Shown: positions 1 through 6,278, counted from the first letter of the stretch. The stretch: DNA of 8,785 nt from an uncultured Rhodospirillaceae bacterium (GCA_913048145.1 CAJWVP010000105.1:1-8785), one strand, 5' to 3'. The notes: generated by a model not told the origin, from the sequence alone. Made by a program: numbers and translations.

Positions 1-1
1 C

Positions 2-97
2 TCCTGCATCTATCCGCACAAGCGCCTGCAGGACCCAAAGATCCGCTTGTTCATCGATTACACCGTTGGCGAGTGTAAACGAACCCTCGAAAGCTGA
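2..97 (+). CDS. LysR-type transcriptional regulator, C-terminal fragment
   Basis: Frame 2 is open from the window edge to a TGA at 95-97 and encodes the last 31 residues of a protein (SCIYPHKRLQDPKIRLFIDY, then TVGECKRTLES). The pattern Y-P-(H/S)-x-x-L-x-x-(K/R)-(I/V)-R-x-F-I-D-(Y/F) is the usual end of the LysR effector-binding domain, where the last helix follows 'P-K-(I/V)-R'. The DNA-binding domain lies outside the window. The gene points at uraH and ends 46 bases from uraH's stop, so the two converge and do not share a promoter. By position it may regulate the purine genes, but this is inference. With only 31 residues visible, the family call rests on one motif. Confidence 0.6.
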   Translation, partial: SCIYPHKRLQDPKIRLFIDYTVGECKRTLES

Positions 98-143
98 GGT
101 CGCACGCACGCGCGAGGGCTGACAACACGCAAAAATCAACGAA

Positions 144-506
144 TCAACTGCCGCGATAGGTAGAGAAGGAAAACGGCGAGGCCAGCAAGGGCACATGATA
201 GTGCTCATCCGTTTTGGCGATACCAAAACGGATTGGAACCACATCGATGAAGGGGTTCGCCTCCTTTTGACCATAGCCGGCGAAATAGTCGCCAATCGAA
301 AAGACCAATTCGTAAGTGCCAACGGCCAATTCACCTTGCGCGATGACCGGTTGGTCCGTACGGCCATCGTCGTTAGTCACCATGGTTACCATGTGTTCGC
401 GGGCGTCACCTGACAACCGATAGAGTTCGATTTTCACGCCGTGGGCTGGACAGCCGTTTGCCGTATCCAGAATATGGGTAGTCAGAAACCCAGTGCCTGC
501 CGCCAT
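144..506 (-). CDS. uraH: 5-hydroxyisourate hydrolase (transthyretin-related protein)
   Basis: A 120-residue cytoplasmic-type protein of the transthyretin-like family, the usual length for bacterial HIU hydrolase. It hydrolyses 5-hydroxyisourate, the product of urate oxidation, to OHCU, which is the substrate of the UraD domain encoded across the divergent promoter. All family signatures are present: N-terminal LTTHILDT with His11, GRTD with Arg49, HYHVPLL with His102 and His104, and the C-terminal tetrapeptide YRGS (117-120), which separates HIU hydrolases from true transthyretins. His11, Arg49, His104 and Ser120 match the known catalytic set. There is no peroxisomal or periplasmic targeting signal. 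The ATG at 504-506 follows a good ribosome-binding site at 511-517. The gene is transcribed away from the PuuE-UraD gene and converges on the LysR fragment. The call is very secure. Confidence 0.96.
   Translation of the reverse strand: MAAGTGFLTTHILDTANGCPAHGVKIELYRLSGDAREHMVTMVTNDDGRTDQPVIAQGELAVGTYELVFSIGDYFAGYGQKEANPFIDVVPIRFGIAKTDEHYHVPLLASPFSFSTYRGS
207..233. repeat. 11-bp perfect inverted repeat inside uraH
   Basis: ATCCGTTTTGG (207-217), a 5-base spacer, then its exact reverse complement CCAAAACGGAT (223-233). On the uraH message this would form an 11-bp hairpin with a 5-nt loop. It covers the codons for residues I92 to D100, just before the HYHVPLL catalytic motif. There is no T-tract after it, so it is not an intrinsic terminator. 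It may be chance under coding constraint. Confidence 0.6.
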
Positions 507-510
507 GTGG

Positions 511-517
511 CCCTCCT
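511..517 (-). promoter_or_regulatory. Ribosome-binding site of uraH
   Basis: Read on the minus strand, AGGAGGG lies 4 bases before the GGCCAC/ATG junction region, about 5-9 bases from the ATG at 504-506. It is a near-perfect anti-16S match and fixes the uraH start. Confidence 0.8.
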
Positions 518-563
518 AACTCGACGCGATGACTGCCAAAGTACGCCGATAATGATAGCCGTC

Positions 564-589
564 AAATTCTTAAACAACTTTCGGAATTT
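564..589. repeat. Candidate operator dyad AAATTC-N14-GAATTT
   Basis: Perfect 6-bp inverted half-sites 20 bp centre to centre, about two helical turns, in the middle of the divergent intergenic region. Half-sites on the same DNA face suit a dimeric regulator. The arms are AT-rich and short, so chance is a real alternative. Confidence 0.3.
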
Positions 590-646
590 TTTAAAAGCAA
601 TGGATATTGTATTGATTTACATTATTGCCGTCTTGATAAGGAAATA

Positions 647-2074
647 ATGAGCACAGTGGTCCGCTACCCACGAGATATGCAGGGATACGGCGCTACGCCA
701 CCAATCGCCGATTGGCCGAAGGGTGCGGCTGTCTGTGTGCAGTTCGTCGTCAACTACGAAGAAGGTGGCGAGAATTGTCTCTTGCATGGTGATCCCACTT
801 CCGAGGCTTTCCTTTCAGAAATCGTTGGCGCACAACCCTGGGAAGGGCAACGTCACTGGAACATGGAATCCATATACGAATACGGTGCCCGGGCTGGGTT
901 CTGGCGCCTGCACCGCCTGTTCACGGGCCTCGGGGTGCCGGTCACGGTGTACGGCGTGGCCACGGCCCTGCGGCGCGGGCCGGCCCAGGTTGCGGCAATG
1001 CTTGAGGCCGGTTGGGAAATTGCCTCCCATGGCCTCAAGTGGGTCGACTACAAGGATCACACCCGGGACGCCGAATTGGCCGACATTCGTGAAGCCATTG
1101 CCGTTCATGAGGCGGTGACCGGCTCACGCCCGCGTGGTTGGTATACAGGTCGGTGCTCGGCAAACACAGTCGATTTGGTCACCGAGGAAGGCGGCTTCGA
1201 CTACATATCTGATACCTATGCCGACGACCTGCCCTATTGGCGGCCTCATGGCGGCCGCGATCAACTGATGATCCCCTATACCTTGGATACCAACGATATG
1301 CGGTTTGCCGCCGCACAAGGCTTCAATTCGGGCGATCAGTTCTTTGCCTATTTAAAGGACTCGTTTGACGTTCTGTACGCGGAAGGCAAGGCCGGCCAAC
1401 CGAAAATGCTGAACATCGGGCTGCACTGCCGCCTCGTCGGCCGCCCCGGGCGCTTGGCGTCCTTGCAACGCTTTATCGAATACGCACGCGATCACGGGGA
1501 CGTCTGGTTCGCCCGGCGGATCGACATCGCCGAACATTGGGCGGCGCACCATCCCCTGGTTCACCGAGATCTGATCCCGTCGCAGATGGATAAGCACGCC
1601 TTCGTCGCGCGCTTCGGTTCCATATTTGAACACTCCCCCTGGATCGCCGAACGAACCTACGACGGAGAACTAGGTCCGGCCCACGACACGGCGGTCGGGC
1701 TGCACAGTGCCCTGGCGGTCCAGTTCCGCTTGGCGACCCGAGACGAACGCCTCGGCGTCCTGCGGGCGCATCCGGATTTAGCTGGCAAACTCGCCGCGGC
1801 GAAAAGCCTGACTGCTCAATCGACTGCGGAACAGGCGGGCGCCGGCCTCGATGCGCTGACGGACGGCGAACGCAAGACATTCACGACGCTGAACGAATCG
1901 TATGCGAAAAAATTCGGTTTTCCCTTCATCATTGCCGTCAAAGGGCTCCGAAAAAAGCAAGTTCTTGCGGCGTTTCAGGACCGCGTGGAAAACGATCGAG
2001 AAACGGAATTTTCGACTGCATGTCAACAGGTTGAACAAATCGCGCGATTACGATTGGAGGACCTGTTCGCCTGA
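647..2074 (+). CDS. puuE-uraD: Fusion of PuuE-type allantoinase and OHCU decarboxylase (UraD)
   Basis: A 475-residue cytoplasmic protein with two domains in one uninterrupted frame. Residues 1 to about 305 are a polysaccharide-deacetylase-fold domain of the PuuE allantoinase/'urate catabolism protein' type: NYEEGGE (36-42) replaces the usual NodB aspartates, and YGVATALRR (102-110), ASHGLKWVDY (126-135) and NIGLHCRLVGRPGRL (256-270) follow. It opens allantoin to allantoate. Residues from about 310 to 475 are an OHCU decarboxylase: FVARFGSIFEHSPWIAE (319-335), HPDLAGKLA (375-383), STAEQAGAGLD (392-402) and KFGFPFIIAVKG (422-433). It yields (S)-allantoin from OHCU. The two activities are consecutive, so intermediate hand-over is possible. 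Such fusions are known in proteobacteria. The start follows AAGGA at 638-642, with a rather short 4-base gap. The NCS2 permease gene follows 74 bases downstream in the same direction. Confidence 0.94.
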   Translation: MSTVVRYPRDMQGYGATPPIADWPKGAAVCVQFVVNYEEGGENCLLHGDPTSEAFLSEIVGAQPWEGQRHWNMESIYEYGARAGFWRLHRLFTGLGVPVTVYGVATALRRGPAQVAAMLEAGWEIASHGLKWVDYKDHTRDAELADIREAIAVHEAVTGSRPRGWYTGRCSANTVDLVTEEGGFDYISDTYADDLPYWRPHGGRDQLMIPYTLDTNDMRFAAAQGFNSGDQFFAYLKDSFDVLYAEGKAGQPKMLNIGLHCRLVGRPGRLASLQRFIEYARDHGDVWFARRIDIAEHWAAHHPLVHRDLIPSQMDKHAFVARFGSIFEHSPWIAERTYDGELGPAHDTAVGLHSALAVQFRLATRDERLGVLRAHPDLAGKLAAAKSLTAQSTAEQAGAGLDALTDGERKTFTTLNESYAKKFGFPFIIAVKGLRKKQVLAAFQDRVENDRETEFSTACQQVEQIARLRLEDLFA

Positions 2075-2088
2075 AGGATGCAAGAAAA

Positions 2089-2119
2089 TTGACCGCCCTC
2101 ACAACGGGACGGCTAGAAT
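2089..2119 (+). promoter_or_regulatory. Possible internal promoter before the NCS2 permease
   Basis: TTGACC (2089-2094, 5 of 6 consensus) and TAGAAT (2114-2119, 5 of 6) lie in the 74-base gap after puuE-uraD, separated by 19 bases, which is longer than ideal. Predicted initiation near 2126 would leave room for the ribosome-binding site at 2136. It was found by eye only; read-through from the upstream gene is equally possible. Confidence 0.3.
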
Positions 2120-2135
2120 CAGGGAACTTTGGGAA

Positions 2136-2141
2136 AAGGAG
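2136..2141 (+). promoter_or_regulatory. Ribosome-binding site that fixes the permease start
   Basis: AAGGAG lies 7 bases before the ATG at 2149-2151. It decides against the longer open frame from a TTG at 2089, whose extra residues are basic and unlike NCS2 N-termini. Confidence 0.75.
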
Positions 2142-2148
2142 ACGAAGA

Positions 2149-3519
2149 ATGGCTATGGAAAATTCCGCATTGGGGACGCCAGAACAATTGAAGGACCCCA
2201 ACTACACGCCACCGTTGGCCTCGGCCGTGCCGTTGGGGATCCAGCATGTCCTAGCGATGTTTGTCAGCAACGTGACGCCAGCGATCATCATTTGCGGCGC
2301 CGCGGGATTTGGTTTCGGCTCCAATTCTCCGGACTTTCCGCAAATGATCTACATGATCCAAATGTCCATGCTGTTCGCGGGCATCGCGACCTTGCTGCAA
2401 ACTGTCGGCTTCGGCCCTGTAGGCGCGCGTCTGCCGGTCGTTCAGGGAACAAGCTTCGCGTTCCTGCCAATCATGATCCCTTTGGTTGCCGGTAAGGGCG
2501 TCGACGCCATCGCCATTCTCATGGGCGGCATTATCGTCGGTGGCGTGTTCCATGCCTGCCTCGCGCCGTTCATCGGCCGCCTCCGCTTCGCTTTGCCGCC
2601 CCTGGTCACTGGCCTAGTCGTTCTCATGATCGGGTTGGCCCTAGTGAAAGTTGGAATCCTGTATGCGGCCGGTGGCGTGCCCGCCCAAGGTAAGCCGGAA
2701 TTCGGAAGCCTGCAGAACTGGTCCGTGGCCCTGGTTGTCATCGTCGTCACCCTCGGGATCAAGTTCTTCACTCGCGGACTGCTGTCCGTCGCAGCGGTCC
2801 TCATCGGCCTCATTGTCGGCTATATCGTCGCCGCAATGTTGGGCATGGTCAGCTTCGCCAACGTTGGCAAGGCCGCCGTATTCGCTCTCCCGACGCCGTT
2901 CCACTTCGGCGTCGAATTCACAGCCGGTGCGATCATAGGAATTTGCCTCATGTCCTTCGTCTCCGCGGTTGAAACCGTGGGCGATGTCTCGGGGATCACC
3001 AAAGGTGGCGCGGGCCGCGAAGCGGAAACCAAGGAACTGGAGGGCGCCACCTATGCCGACGGCATCGGCTCCGCCGTTGCTGGCTTGTTCGGCGGCCTGC
3101 CGAACACGTCGTTCTCCCAGAACGTCGGGCTGATTGCCATGACCCGCGTCATGAGCCGGCATGTGGTGACGATCGGTGCGATTTTCCTTATCGCCGCCGG
3201 GCTGGTTCCCAAGGTCGGCGCCATCATTGCGTCCGTTCCCATCGAGGTTCTGGGCGGTGGCGTCATCGTCATGTTCGGCATGGTCGCCGCAGCCGGCGTC
3301 AACATGCTTGCCGAGGTCAACTGGAACCGACGAAATATGATGATCTTCGCGATCTCGCTCTCGGTCGGCCTCGGCTTGCAATTGGTGCCAGGGGCGCTCC
3401 AACACCTAGATGGCACGGCGAAGGTGCTGCTGACCTCCGGCCTACTGCCGGCAGCGTTCCTCGCCATCATTCTCAACCTTATCTTGCCTGAAGAAGCGGC
3501 CGATGATGCCCAGCAGTAA
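2149..3519 (+). CDS. NCS2 (NAT) family purine permease, xanthine/urate type
   Basis: A 456-residue very hydrophobic inner-membrane protein, typical in length for nucleobase-ascorbate transporters, which have 14 membrane segments and import purines with protons. Landmarks: GIQHVLAMF with His33 in the first membrane segment; RLPVVQGTSFAF (94-105); VSAVETVGD (271-279) with Glu275 and Asp279, the substrate-binding segment; and the NAT signature QNVGLIAMTR (324-333) with Gln324 and Asn325. The signature Q-N-x-G-x4-T-R and the SAVE acid fit the xanthine/urate branch rather than the uracil branch. Context (urate-catabolic genes on both sides) suggests xanthine, urate or a related oxopurine as substrate; the sequence does not decide which. 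It lies between puuE-uraD and the 8-oxoguanine deaminase on the same strand and is probably cotranscribed with at least one of them. A 30-bp palindrome follows its stop. Confidence 0.92.
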   Translation: MAMENSALGTPEQLKDPNYTPPLASAVPLGIQHVLAMFVSNVTPAIIICGAAGFGFGSNSPDFPQMIYMIQMSMLFAGIATLLQTVGFGPVGARLPVVQGTSFAFLPIMIPLVAGKGVDAIAILMGGIIVGGVFHACLAPFIGRLRFALPPLVTGLVVLMIGLALVKVGILYAAGGVPAQGKPEFGSLQNWSVALVVIVVTLGIKFFTRGLLSVAAVLIGLIVGYIVAAMLGMVSFANVGKAAVFALPTPFHFGVEFTAGAIIGICLMSFVSAVETVGDVSGITKGGAGREAETKELEGATYADGIGSAVAGLFGGLPNTSFSQNVGLIAMTRVMSRHVVTIGAIFLIAAGLVPKVGAIIASVPIEVLGGGVIVMFGMVAAAGVNMLAEVNWNRRNMMIFAISLSVGLGLQLVPGALQHLDGTAKVLLTSGLLPAAFLAIILNLILPEEAADDAQQ

Positions 3520-3543
3520 ATCCGCCGGCCCTTAGACGAACGC

Positions 3544-3573
3544 CTGGCCGGGAAGGTGCACCTTCCCGGCCAG
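3544..3573 (+). terminator. 30-bp perfect palindrome, hairpin between permease and 8-oxoguanine deaminase
   Basis: The left arm CTGGCCGGGAAGGTG (3544-3558) is followed at once by its exact reverse complement to 3573. As RNA it gives a 13-bp GC-rich stem with a TGCA loop. What follows is CGCCTTTCTT, only a weak interrupted T-run, so it is not a clean intrinsic terminator. It could act as a partial terminator, an mRNA-stabilising hairpin or, as DNA, an operator. Only 23 bases separate it from the next start codon, so the downstream gene must be read through it or start inside it. Confidence 0.55.
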
Positions 3574-3586
3574 CGCCTTTCTTGAA

Positions 3587-3590
3587 AAGG
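3587..3590 (+). promoter_or_regulatory. Ribosome-binding site of 8-oxoguanine deaminase, within a repeat of the palindrome core
   Basis: AAGG lies 6 bases before the ATG at 3597-3599 and picks that start over the in-frame TTG at 3582 and a later ATG at 3606. The site is part of AAGGTGCACC (3587-3596), an exact copy of the palindrome centre at 3553-3562. Confidence 0.6.
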
Positions 3591-3596
3591 TGCACC

Positions 3597-4949
3597 ATGC
3601 CAACGATGCTGGTGAAAAACGCAGATCATCTTGTGACGATGGATGGTGGACGCCGCGAGATTGCCGGTGGCGGTATTTACATCGAAAACGGTGTCATCAC
3701 GGCCGTTGGCGTATCAGGGGACCTGCCGGAAACGGCCGATGAAGTTATCGACGCAACCAATTGCGTAGTAACCCCAGGATTGATCAACACGCATCACCAC
3801 TTTTACCAGAACCTAACCCGAGCCGTGCCGGCAGCCCAGGACGCAACCTTGTTCAGTTGGCTGCGAACGCTCTATCCCATCTGGGCCCGCATGGGACCGG
3901 AAGAGATCCGGATCTCCGCCCAAGTAGCCCTGGCGGAGATGGCGCTGGCCGGGGTGACCTGCGCAGCCGATCACCTGTACATGTTCCCTGGTGGCGCGCG
4001 CCTGGATGATGAGATCGAGGCGGCAGAGGGAATTGGCCTGCGCCTGCATGCCACGCGCGGTGCCATGAGCATCGGCGAAAGCGATGGTGGCCTGCCGCCT
4101 GATGCGCTGGTGGAAAAAGAGGATGCGATCCTCACAGATACGCTGCGCGTGATCCAGACCCATCACAACCCCAATCCCGGCGCCATGATCCGTATCGGCG
4201 TAGCGCCATGCTCGCCGTTCTCAGTTAGCCGGGAACTGATGCGAGACGCTGCGGTCCTCGCGCGCGACCAAAAGGTCATGCTGCATACCCATCTCGCTGA
4301 GAACGATGACGATATCGCCTATTCCCTTGAGAAATTCGGCTGTCGCCCTGGGGACTACGCCGCAGACCTGGGCTGGACTGGGGACGACGTGTGGCACGCC
4401 CATTGCGTCAAGCTGGATGCGGTTGAAATTGACCTGTTCGCGCGGTCTGGTACTGGCGTCGCCCATTGTCCGTGTTCCAATATGCGGCTTGGCAGCGGCG
4501 TCGCGCCGATAAGAGCCATGCGGGATGCTGGCGTAAAGGTAGGGCTGGGCGTCGACGGCTCGGCGTCCAACGATTCCGGTGATCTCATGACCGAAGCGCG
4601 CCAGGCACTGCTCTTGCAAAGGGTCGCCCATGGGGGGGATGCACTCAGCGCCCGGGACGCTCTTGAGACCGCCACGCTGGGGGGCGCGCAGGTGTTGGGC
4701 CGGGACGACCTAGGCGCGTTAGACGTCGGCAAGCGCGCCGATTTCGCCATCTACCGGACCGACACCATCGCCCTCTCGGGCGCCTGGGACCCGGTTGCGG
4801 GGCTCATCTTCTGCGGACCAGTGCGAGCGGACCACACAGTGGTGGAAGGCCGCTTCGTGGTTCGGGACAGCCAATTAGCTACTATGGAATTGCCGGTCCT
4901 TCTGGAGCGCCACAAGGCGTTAGCCGAGAACTTGATCGTAGACGGTTAA
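3597..4949 (+). CDS. 8-oxoguanine deaminase (amidohydrolase superfamily)
   Basis: A 450-residue cytosolic metal-dependent deaminase of the ATZ/TRZ-like branch. It converts 8-oxoguanine to urate and ammonia, so it feeds the ureide pathway without xanthine dehydrogenase. Visible features: a small N-terminal beta domain, THHHFYQNLTRAVPAA (65-80) with metal ligands His66 and His68, DHLYMFPGGARLDD (125-138), APCSPFSVSRELMRDAA (203-219), HTHLAEN (230-236) with ligand His232 and acid Glu235, DDVWHAHC (263-270) with His269, HCPCSNMRLGSG (290-301), and GLGVDGSASNDSGDL (316-330) with metal ligand Asp320. The HHHFYQ-LTRA and GVDGSASND blocks agree with the characterised Pseudomonas 8-oxoguanine deaminase as I recall it. 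Alternatives are related triazine/pterin aminohydrolases often given by automatic annotation. The gene ends in a 4-base tail-to-tail overlap with guaD. Confidence 0.88.
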   Translation: MPTMLVKNADHLVTMDGGRREIAGGGIYIENGVITAVGVSGDLPETADEVIDATNCVVTPGLINTHHHFYQNLTRAVPAAQDATLFSWLRTLYPIWARMGPEEIRISAQVALAEMALAGVTCAADHLYMFPGGARLDDEIEAAEGIGLRLHATRGAMSIGESDGGLPPDALVEKEDAILTDTLRVIQTHHNPNPGAMIRIGVAPCSPFSVSRELMRDAAVLARDQKVMLHTHLAENDDDIAYSLEKFGCRPGDYAADLGWTGDDVWHAHCVKLDAVEIDLFARSGTGVAHCPCSNMRLGSGVAPIRAMRDAGVKVGLGVDGSASNDSGDLMTEARQALLLQRVAHGGDALSARDALETATLGGAQVLGRDDLGALDVGKRADFAIYRTDTIALSGAWDPVAGLIFCGPVRADHTVVEGRFVVRDSQLATMELPVLLERHKALAENLIVDG

Positions 4950-6253
4950 TCCTGGCGATACACCGGTTCCCCGGCTACGTAGGTGGCCGCGATGGCGCGA
5001 TCATCGGCCAGGATCATTTGGGCGAACAGAACATCCCAGATATTCTCAGCCCGGGCAACGCGGCGGCGGATCAGATTTGTGGAGGTTAGATCAATGATGA
5101 TCAGGTCTGCCTCTATGCCCGGCGCCAGATTACCGACCTTATCCGCGATCCGCATGGCCGTCGCCGAACCCACCGTAGCCAGGTGCCAAGCCTTCGCCGG
5201 ATGCAGGCTGTAACCGCGAAGCTGGGCGATTTCGTAGGCCGTGCGCATGGTTGCAAACATGGAGAGTGATGACCCACCGGCCACGTCCGTAGCCAGACCC
5301 ACGGGGATCGTCGCCTCCTTATCCCGGAGTCCCTGCATGTCGAACAGCCCAGAACCAATGAAAGTGTTCGACGTGGGGCAATGGGCGATGGCCGAGCCGG
5401 TATCGCGGATTGCGGCGCGCTCGCGATTGGTCAGATGGACGGCGTGACCGAAAATAGCGCCGGGGCCGGCCAGACCAAAATGTTCATAAACGCCAAAGTA
5501 ATCCGGCGCATCAGGAAACAGATCTGCGACCCAGGCAACCTCCTTTGGGTTTTCCGAGAGGTGGGTCTGCATGAGAATGTCTGGATATTCGCTCCACAAG
5601 GCGCCCGCCGCTGCCAATTGTTCGGGTGTCGACGTGGGCGCGAAGCGCGGCGTCAGCGCGTAGACGTTGCGCCCATTGCCGTGCCAGGCGTCAATCAAGG
5701 CCTTCGATTGATCGTAGCCGTCCTGCGCCGTGTCGCGAAGCCCATCCGGTGCGTTCCGGTCCATGAGCACCTTACCGCAGGCCATTCTGAGGTTTCGTGC
5801 CGCCGCGGCCTCGAAAAAGACGTCTACGGATTCCGGATGCACGGTGGCAAAGACCGCCGATGACGTGATCCCGTTACGCAGACATTCGTCAACGAAGAAG
5901 GATGCTGCTTCCGCTGCGACGCCCGCATCCTGAAAGGCCGTTTCCGTCGGAAACGTGTACTTCTCCAGCCACGTCAGCAATTGCTCGCCATAGGAGGCGA
6001 TGATTGGCAGTTGTGGATAGTGGGCATGGCAGTCCACGAAGCCAGCAGTGATCAGATGTTTGCCAAAGTCATGAACTGGCACGCTACTGGCCTCAGCGAT
6101 AATCGCATCTGCCGGCCCGAAAGAGCGAACCAATCCACCTTCGATCCAAACAGCGCCATCCGTCTCAAAGCGCGTCGCCAAATCGGGGCCTACAACAAAC
6201 GGATCGTCTACGAAGGCCAAGGTTTGGCCCTTCAGAATAACGCTTTGAGTCAT
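4946..6253 (-). CDS. guaD: Guanine deaminase
   Basis: A 435-residue cytosolic zinc enzyme that deaminates guanine to xanthine; the length is usual for the amidohydrolase-type GuaD. Key blocks: GFVDCHAHYPQLPIIASYGE (71-90) with ligands His76 and His78, LLTWLEKYTFPTE (92-104, a GuaD hallmark), QTHLSEN (229-235) with His231 and Glu234, FGHAVHLT (268-275) with His270, HCPTSNTFIGSGLFDM (291-306), and ATDVAGGSSLSMF (321-333) with metal ligand Asp323. The start is the first possible ATG: an in-frame TGA lies three codons upstream (6260-6262). No clear Shine-Dalgarno is seen before it. A strong terminator ends about 25 bases upstream, separating it from the ABC importer genes. It converges with the 8-oxoguanine deaminase gene, the stops sharing bases 4946-4949. 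Confidence 0.96.
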   Translation of the reverse strand: MTQSVILKGQTLAFVDDPFVVGPDLATRFETDGAVWIEGGLVRSFGPADAIIAEASSVPVHDFGKHLITAGFVDCHAHYPQLPIIASYGEQLLTWLEKYTFPTETAFQDAGVAAEAASFFVDECLRNGITSSAVFATVHPESVDVFFEAAAARNLRMACGKVLMDRNAPDGLRDTAQDGYDQSKALIDAWHGNGRNVYALTPRFAPTSTPEQLAAAGALWSEYPDILMQTHLSENPKEVAWVADLFPDAPDYFGVYEHFGLAGPGAIFGHAVHLTNRERAAIRDTGSAIAHCPTSNTFIGSGLFDMQGLRDKEATIPVGLATDVAGGSSLSMFATMRTAYEIAQLRGYSLHPAKAWHLATVGSATAMRIADKVGNLAPGIEADLIIIDLTSTNLIRRRVARAENIWDVLFAQMILADDRAIAATYVAGEPVYRQD

Positions 6254-6278
6254 CGTATTTCAGCCAAAGTCAGGCCAG

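Larger units (their letters stand above)
507..646. promoter_or_regulatory. Divergent promoter/operator region between uraH and puuE-uraD
   Basis: This 140-bp AT-rich gap (notably 564-625) separates two divergently transcribed genes, so it must hold promoters for both. Candidate elements found by eye: for uraH on the minus strand, TTGTTT, 17-base spacer, CATTAT; for puuE-uraD, TTGATT (612-617), 17-base spacer, GATAAG (635-640). The latter would start transcription almost at the ATG and overlaps the ribosome-binding site, so it is doubtful. Two dyads could be operator half-sites: AAATTC (564-569) with GAATTT (584-589), centres 20 bp apart, and TGTA (608-611) with TACA (618-621). A LysR- or GntR-type factor is plausible, but none of these matches a specific known operator. 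Confidence 0.5.

Noticed and set aside
84..98. CCTC/GAGG hairpin at the end of the LysR fragment as a terminator
   Set aside because: Only a 4-bp stem with a 7-base loop and no T-run.
1473..1880. 135-codon minus-strand open frame in the UraD half
   Set aside because: Arg/Pro-rich shadow of the real gene, whose motifs are intact on the plus strand.
2089..2148. TTG-initiated 20-residue extension of the permease
   Set aside because: It has no ribosome-binding site and includes an RRRR stretch; AAGGAG lies properly before the ATG at 2149.
2075..2148. Riboswitch in the gap before the NCS2 permease
   Set aside because: The 74-base gap shows no evident paired elements by eye, and I cannot match any purine aptamer consensus without a covariance search.
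1902..2495. 197-codon plus-strand open frame bridging puuE-uraD and the permease
   Set aside because: Out of frame with both well-supported genes, no recognisable domain; it only arises from read-through of a shifted frame.
2641..3405. 254-codon open frame on the minus strand opposite the NCS2 permease
   Set aside because: Its product is a low-complexity run of Asp, His, Gly and Asn, typical of the antisense of a GC-rich membrane-protein gene; there is no ribosome-binding site and no family motif.
5381..5863. 160-codon plus-strand open frame opposite guaD
   Set aside because: Antisense shadow of guaD, which has all its catalytic motifs.
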